DNA from: Microscillaceae bacterium
Lineage (GTDB): Bacteria; Bacteroidota; Bacteroidia; Cytophagales; Microscillaceae
Assembly (NCBI GenBank): GCA_011390205.1
Contig: JAABSX010000008.1
Coordinates: 1-64,000 of the forward strand
DNA: 64,000 nt
Direction of reading: 5' to 3'
Part shown: one piece after another, positions 63,027-64,000 of the stretch
Position numbering within the stretch: position 1 is the stretch's first letter
How the letters are laid out: each line of letters starts with the position of its first letter
Translations under genes and position numbers: made by a program
Notes under the pieces: model-generated
The model's input: only the letters and a program-made list of their open reading frames with translations
What the model was told of the DNA's origin: nothing
The model's database searches: none

Positions 63027-63034
63027 CAAAGCTA
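63027..63034 (-). promoter_or_regulatory. Candidate -7 box of the beta-helix lipoprotein gene
   Basis: TAGCTTTG on the minus strand, 40 bases before the ATG at 62986. The same word lies before porG at 22116-22109. Neither has a clear -33 box. Confidence 0.35.
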
Positions 63035-63361
63035 CACAAGCAGGATAATAAAGAAGGAAAGAAACGTATTATGAAATCTTTAAAAAAAAGCACGGTTTTT
63101 AGGCTCATTTTGTCTGATTATTAATCAAATATTATGATTATGTAAAATTTAGATTCTTATAAAATAACATAATCTTACTTATACAGATGATTCGACTTTT
63201 TTAAAATATCACTTTAATTTTTTATTCTATTTTTAAATAAAAAACTGCTATGTTAAGTAGGTATATACCCAGTATGATGCAAATTAGATTAAATAATAAT
63301 ATCCTTAATTTTGCACAACTTTTCGGAAATATTAGACCCTTTTTACAAAAAAACAGAAATT
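63035..63361. other. Divergent spacer between two lipoprotein genes
   Basis: About 330 very AT-rich bases with A/T runs. No hairpin with a T-run, coding frame or paired promoter boxes stood out. Confidence 0.35.
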
Positions 63362-64000
63362 ATGAGAATTAAAAGTATAACACCTTACTGCTTCATACTA
63401 TTGACAATCAGCATATTAAGCTGCAATAAAACAGATAAGACAGCCACACAGAAGAAATACCATGACACCTTCGCTGGGATTGGCTTTGTTACGCTTAAAG
63501 ATGAAGCCCTTGCTAAAAAAAAAACACAGTTTGAGTTTTTTGAAGACAAAGCCACTACACAAGCTTTTGGAAGTTTTGACTTTAAGACAGGAAAATCGGC
63601 AAGTGAGAAAATCGTACCTGAATTTTTCAGACCTGAAGATGATGTATGCTACTTTAGGTGCATCGGCTGGGATAGAAATAGATATTATGTCTATTCTAAC
63701 ACCTTGCTAGAGTCACTCAAATACATACCTGTAGATACCAATAAGTACAGATTTGTAAAATGGGAAGACTTGATGACCCACATCCCAGAAATAACTCGCT
63801 TAAACCCCGAAACAAACCCTGTGAAAACCCGCCCCAACTTTAAAGCATCTAATGCTGAGTGGGATGATGCAAGCAGACATACATTTGTGGTAAAAGAAAT
63901 TGAAAAAAAATGGGCAAAGGTCAGCAACCCAGCAGGAAATCAAGAAGGATGGATTGTATGGGTAGATAAAGATAGAATCCAAGTAAAATTTGACAAAAAC
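63362..64000 (+). CDS. Lipoprotein with possible SH3-like end (cut by window edge)
   Basis: The frame is open from the ATG at 63362 to the window edge, 213 residues without a stop. A lipoprotein signal (residues 1-21, ISILSC) precedes a basic linker and an unknown domain (FEFFEDKATTQAFGSFDFKT, YFRCIGWDRNRYYVYSNTLL). Near the end, HTFVVKEIEKKWAKVSNPAG and QEGWIVWVDKDRIQVKF resemble the strand pattern of bacterial SH3-like domains, with a W-x-x-V...GW motif. No family name was recognised. It may continue beyond the window. Confidence 0.7.
   Translation, partial: MRIKSITPYCFILLTISILSCNKTDKTATQKKYHDTFAGIGFVTLKDEALAKKKTQFEFFEDKATTQAFGSFDFKTGKSASEKIVPEFFRPEDDVCYFRCIGWDRNRYYVYSNTLLESLKYIPVDTNKYRFVKWEDLMTHIPEITRLNPETNPVKTRPNFKASNAEWDDASRHTFVVKEIEKKWAKVSNPAGNQEGWIVWVDKDRIQVKFDKN

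Noticed and set aside
1-64000. Search for tRNA, rRNA, CRISPR arrays, prophage and insertion sequences
   Set aside because: No cloverleaf-like sequence with a TTCGA loop, no regularly spaced direct repeats, and no transposase, integrase or phage gene were seen.

Overview
The window looks like chromosomal DNA of a Bacteroidota bacterium, most likely of the Cytophagales (Microscilla/Flexibacter-like) type. Supporting this are an AT-rich sequence, TonB-dependent receptors with carboxypeptidase-like N-terminal domains, a PorG/UppS/BamA/OmpH cluster in the order known from Porphyromonas, DUF721 next to recF, sensor proteins of the 7TMR-DISM and SpoIIE kinds common in this group, almost no Shine-Dalgarno sequences, and promoter-like TTG-N17-19-TAnnTTTG motifs. 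I see no rRNA, tRNA, CRISPR array, prophage or intact insertion sequence. Both window edges cut genes: a TonB-dependent receptor on the left and a lipoprotein on the right.

Layout. 0-10 kb: receptor start, a PaaG-like crotonase, a periplasmic-binding/SpoIIE phosphatase, a TPR-PspC protein, an alpha/beta hydrolase, a membrane-anchored PD-(D/E)XK-like protein, a CPBP-family membrane protein, DUF721 and recF. 10-15.5 kb: a cation/proton antiporter, nadE, ahcY and an LD-carboxypeptidase. 15.6-22 kb: the outer-membrane biogenesis cluster (minus strand) porG, uppS, bamA, ompH and a remarkable 490-residue protein made of three OmpH/Skp units in tandem. 22-34 kb: a HAMP-GAF-PAS sensor without an output domain, its overlapping lipoprotein, a hydrolase, GtrA, a cytochrome c lipoprotein, a glycosyltransferase, a beta-lactamase-fold protein, a TerB-like protein, a six-PAS histidine kinase with an overlapping response regulator, and tonB. 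34-42 kb: a PLP trans-sulfuration enzyme, dps, a DUF2256 mini-gene overlapping a photolyase-like gene, a BaiN-type flavoprotein, a hairpin-rich non-coding stretch, bcp and the N-terminal half of transketolase. 42-50 kb: an overlapping deacetylase / GT2 / SGNH-hydrolase operon, a truncated 7TMR kinase, a methyltransferase-like protein, an M28 peptidase and an esterase-like lipoprotein. 50-64 kb: mgtE, an alpha-hydroxyacid oxidase, an outer-membrane protein, a RavA-like AAA+ protein, lepB, the small subunit of methylmalonyl-CoA mutase, a second TonB-dependent receptor, a beta-helix lipoprotein, and the start of a third lipoprotein.

How the genes fit together. The strongest theme is the cell envelope. 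BamA, the Skp chaperones, PorG (type IX secretion), UppS (lipid carrier), LepB, TonB and its receptors, the LD-carboxypeptidase and the polysaccharide operon all build or feed the outer membrane. A second theme is sensing: four large signalling proteins, two of which lack the catalytic domain expected of them. The most novel-looking items are the three-in-one Skp protein, a palindrome present twice with a compensating base-pair change, the hairpin-dense 39.6-39.9 kb spacer, and a photolyase-family protein without the iron-sulphur cysteines of its relatives.
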